This document shows positions 61,532 through 64,000 of a DNA stretch of 64,000 bases, piece after piece (within the stretch, counting starts at the first letter, position 1; the number at the start of each line of letters is the position of its first letter). The position numbers and the translations under genes are program-made. The notes below the pieces were generated by a model, which worked only from the letters and a program-made list of their open reading frames with translations, did not search any database and was not told where the DNA came from. The stretch is from UBA969 sp041694635 (lineage in GTDB: Bacteria; Planctomycetota; Planctomycetia; Gemmatales; Gemmataceae), in assembly GCA_041694635.1 (NCBI GenBank), contig JBDNHI010000014.1, positions 1 to 64,000 of the forward strand, given 5' to 3'.

Positions 61532-62959
61532 TTAATTCCCTGTAGGTTCGTAATAAAGATCCGATCCTAAACCGAATTTGGCAGGCAATGGAATATTAGA
61601 CCAGGTTGGATCATCTCCAACCCTTACTTGCCAACTTCCTGTAAGCACAAGTTTAGTCTTCCCCATCAGGGTTGCTAAGGGCATTAAATTTTTAACAAGT
61701 TCCTTAGATTCAACCCGAATAACTAAAAGATTAATATCATCTTTATAAATAAATTCAGGGGTTAATAAAGTAGTTGGATTGTTGAAATCCTTTTTGTTAA
61801 TAGGAGGCGGTAGAGCGTTGCCATTGAGCCAAGCCTTAATATTTGGATTTCGTAGAGGAAGAGTAAGGGTAATGCCTTTTTCATTAATCCACGAAGCGGG
61901 AATTCTTACTGAAGCCCTAAACCAAATGACTTTTGATTGTTGTAATACAGTTGTAATTTCATCATTTGGCGGAAGGTTGATGGTAGTCCATTGTTTTTTT
62001 ATGGAGTCTACTTCATTTTTTATAGATGGAGAAAAAGTTACAACATCTTTTATTTTTCTTGAATCATTTTTGAATTGAAATGCCTTGCCTCCGATAATTT
62101 GATCGCTTGTGATAGTAGAACAAACAAATCGTTCTACATGAGAAATGATCAGTTCGTTGCCTGTAAAGTGATCGACATAAGGCCACTGCTTGGGGTTGTA
62201 CATGCAATCTGTCATATCGCGCATAAGGACAACATTTTTCCCCCCACGAACCATTTGCCTTAATCCGAAGGGCCTGCCTAGCACACACATATTGGTATGC
62301 ACGCCTAGCAACACAACATTCTTAATTCCTTTTTGCTCTAGAATGTTCCATACCTCATCACCCTTATCGCTGATAAAATCTTTTTCAGTATCAATCTGAA
62401 TCATTGAAGATTGAGATTTCCAAGGCATATTGGGGTTTCTTCCAAGGGCTTTTAGTTTCGCACTCCATTGCTTATGTTCAATCGAATCATCATCTTCCCC
62501 ACCATCGGATTGGTCGATTGGATAAATAGCTTTTTCTTCAGTAGGAATACGCGAACACCAAGATTCAATATTTGCGGGGGCCGACTTAGTTTTAGGAGAA
62601 TGGATTGCTCGGAATCGTGCTGGGTTATCTTTATAAGCGTCCATACAATCACTGGGGGAATGAATGATTAATGCACCATGGGCCCTAGCTTGTTTAAGGA
62701 CTTTATCCATAGAGGGGGCAAATTCTTCAAGCCTACGAACTGCATTGATGCAGTGGTGATAATCCCAAACATCACAAACAATAAATGCAGTTTCAGTCGC
62801 TTTCCAAGATTGATTTTTAATACTGCGTTCAAATTCAGTTTTAGTAGAATCTTTTGCTGTTTGATTTCGTAGAGAAAGGGTAAAATCAGCAGCATTTAAA
62901 TTGCAGACAAAAAAAGAAGAAGCAATTACTGAGTAAAGAAAAATATCGGATTGAAACAT
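61532..62959 (-). CDS. Isochorismatase-family hydrolase fused to a C-terminal beta domain
   Basis: 475 residues; AGGAAAT precedes ATG 62959 and a signal peptide covers about 1-24. The isochorismatase-like domain (about 57-290) has Asp63 in FIVCDVWDYHHC and the catalytic cysteine about 225 in GVHTNMCVLGR. The DxWxxHH spacing is closer to nicotinamidase/peroxyureidoacrylate-type members. A second domain (about 310-475, FRASVRIPASWINEKGITLTLPLR, AWLNGNALP, WQVRVGDDPTW) looks like the galactose-binding-like part of sialate O-acetylesterases. Secreted isochorismatase-fold proteins of this design are known in planctomycetes but their substrate is not. Confidence 0.8.
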   Translation of the reverse strand: MFQSDIFLYSVIASSFFVCNLNAADFTLSLRNQTAKDSTKTEFERSIKNQSWKATETAFIVCDVWDYHHCINAVRRLEEFAPSMDKVLKQARAHGALIIHSPSDCMDAYKDNPARFRAIHSPKTKSAPANIESWCSRIPTEEKAIYPIDQSDGGEDDDSIEHKQWSAKLKALGRNPNMPWKSQSSMIQIDTEKDFISDKGDEVWNILEQKGIKNVVLLGVHTNMCVLGRPFGLRQMVRGGKNVVLMRDMTDCMYNPKQWPYVDHFTGNELIISHVERFVCSTITSDQIIGGKAFQFKNDSRKIKDVVTFSPSIKNEVDSIKKQWTTINLPPNDEITTVLQQSKVIWFRASVRIPASWINEKGITLTLPLRNPNIKAWLNGNALPPPINKKDFNNPTTLLTPEFIYKDDINLLVIRVESKELVKNLMPLATLMGKTKLVLTGSWQVRVGDDPTWSNIPLPAKFGLGSDLYYEPTGN

Positions 62960-63051
62960 TTTTTATTTCCTGTGCTGGTATCAAGGCGGATGATTTCTAG
63001 TGTAAAGCATCTATACGCCATGGCAATCAGGAAGATGATTTAAACCTGAAT

Positions 63052-63083
63052 AAAAAAGGATGCCCGAGTGACAAGGGCATCCT
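63052..63083 (-). terminator. Rho-independent terminator after the LVIVD-repeat gene
   Basis: On the minus strand AGGATGCCC and GGGCATCCT (63075-63083 and 63057-63065) are perfect 9-bp arms around nine bases, followed by a run of six Ts. It lies 28 bases after the stop of the gene at 63111. Confidence 0.85.
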
Positions 63084-63110
63084 AGAATTGGTTGAAATCT
63101 AAATATACGG

Positions 63111-64000
63111 TTACTTCTTTGCAGGCGCGGTACGGGTATACCCCTCCCACATCGGGTCGTTGCTAACTTTCCAAACTTTGCCATTGTTCATATACAATTT
63201 GGAAGTTTCTTCTTTAGAGAATGGGCGGGCACCAACTCTACCAAATACCGAAAGCTGATTTCCACTTTCATCAACAGCCCTGTCACGATCCATACCTTTG
63301 CTAATACAAAGAGCGTGTCCGCCCAGAGGGATTTTGAAAGTTGCAATTAGTGCAGGAGTAGGCTTAGGACTAAACCCAGCACTACCCGGGGAATCAGGTG
63401 TGGTAAGCTGCAAAATGCGCATGCCATTCTTCCCATCTGCAATATAGGCAAATTCACTTGCATAAGTGATACCTAGTTTGACATCGTGGGCATCATTGAT
63501 TTCGCCATTGGCATTATAAACCTGATCGACTTTAGGCTTCTCTGGGTTTTGAATATCTAGAATGACAAGGCCCAATTTCCCTGCTGCAAGATAGGCATAA
63601 GTTCGAGCAAGATAAATGCTATGCACATCTGGAATATCGATCTGGCTTACAGGTTTGGGCTTGGCAAGGTCGCTAACATCTAAAACCTTAACGCCTTCTT
63701 CATCGGTAACAAAAGCGTATCGGAACTGAACCGCAACGGACTTCGGTTTTTTCAACCACTTGTTATCGATGACGGAAGTAATAACCGGCTTAGTTGAATC
63801 TTCACAAGAAATAACAACCAACCCCTTATCACAAGTTACATAAACATAATTTCCTACGGTGATGACATGGCTAGCACCCGCAAGAATGTTATCGGGATTA
63901 AAAGTCCAAGCTCGATTGACGAAGTTATTAAGGGGGTCGCCATCAAGTAAGGTGCCAGCTCCAACAGCAACGAGGCCTTCAAATTTATCTGTGAAAAAAA
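63111..64000 (-). CDS. LVIVD-repeat (beta-propeller) protein, 5' end outside the window
   Basis: The frame runs open from the window edge at 64000 to the stop at 63111, about 296 codons, so the start lies outside; a TTG at 63821 should not be taken as the start. Repeats of about 45 residues end in blade strands such as YVYVTCDKGLVVISC, YAFVTDEEGVKVLDVSD, YAYLAAGKLGLVILDIQ and FAYIADGKNGMRILQLT, characteristic of LVIVD/YVTN-type propellers. The C-terminus has no catalytic motif. Probably secreted and binding or structural. Confidence 0.8.
   Translation of the reverse strand, partial: FFTDKFEGLVAVGAGTLLDGDPLNNFVNRAWTFNPDNILAGASHVITVGNYVYVTCDKGLVVISCEDSTKPVITSVIDNKWLKKPKSVAVQFRYAFVTDEEGVKVLDVSDLAKPKPVSQIDIPDVHSIYLARTYAYLAAGKLGLVILDIQNPEKPKVDQVYNANGEINDAHDVKLGITYASEFAYIADGKNGMRILQLTTPDSPGSAGFSPKPTPALIATFKIPLGGHALCISKGMDRDRAVDESGNQLSVFGRVGARPFSKEETSKLYMNNGKVWKVSNDPMWEGYTRTAPAKK

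Noticed and set aside
63111..63821. Complete 236-residue gene starting at TTG 63821
   Set aside because: The same frame is open, with typical propeller repeats, up to the window edge. The TTG is internal and the gene is cut by the edge.

Overview
The window comes from a planctomycete (phylum Planctomycetota) with a moderately AT-rich genome. The evidence is the set of families that are abundant only in that group: paired DUF1549/DUF1553 (PSD1) and DUF1501 proteins, three DUF1559 pilin-like secreted proteins, a BBP7-type outer-membrane barrel protein, five formylglycine-type sulfatases and planctomycete-style multiheme cytochromes. No rRNA, tRNA, CRISPR array or intact insertion sequence was recognised. 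Genus cannot be fixed from the sequence.

Layout. 1-1040 is a small accessory patch: two unrecognised ORFs and a HicA toxin gene whose hicB antitoxin is truncated, with a palindromic operator over the hicA promoter. 1447-5046 is a prpB-prpC-prpD operon for the methylcitrate cycle (propionate to pyruvate plus succinate). It is followed by a hairpin-rich intergenic stretch (5161-5388) and an SGNH hydrolase. 6133-15429 (minus) holds two PSD1-DUF1501 pairs plus a DUF6428 gene. 15638-18722 (plus) holds two sulfatases, ending in a seven-copy 16-bp tandem array that faces a convergent BBP7 gene.

20435-23882 (plus) is bioA-bioD (biotin synthesis) followed by a zinc-ribbon membrane protein. 24202-26330 carries an Rrf2-family regulator with an unusual leader and a COG2509 flavoprotein. 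26344-27127 is a pair of small unknown genes with three similar operator-like sites upstream. 27495-33059 carries an esterase, an HtrA-type protease, a divergent gamma-glutamyltransferase and a ceramidase-like protein. 33207-37885 is an island of three DUF1559 proteins and three small lipoproteins, with a 122-bp MITE-like element in its middle.

37968-46725 (minus) holds a PPC-domain protein, an esterase, a sulfatase, a DUF1549 protein, a DUF1501 protein and a WD40 protein, read in that order. 47016-50297 (plus) encodes two paralogous pentaheme cytochromes. The rest (50330-64000, mostly minus) has a sulfatase, a bacterial RMD1/DUF155 membrane protein, an amine-oxidase-like flavoprotein, a sulfatase broken by a one-base shift in a G tract, an internally duplicated unknown protein, a very large secreted protein, an isochorismatase fused to a beta domain, and an LVIVD-repeat protein cut by the window end.

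Functionally the region looks like a secreted-enzyme locus of a polysaccharide-degrading planctomycete: sulfatases, esterases and SGNH hydrolases work outside the cytoplasm, next to secreted heme-bearing PSD1 and multiheme proteins of unknown role. The propionate and biotin operons are metabolic genes unrelated to this. The less expected signals are the antitoxin-less HicA with an intact operator, the Shine-Dalgarno/hairpin/AUG leader of the Rrf2 gene, the MITE-like element with a matching lone end at 37968, the 16-bp array, and the hairpin cluster after prpD.
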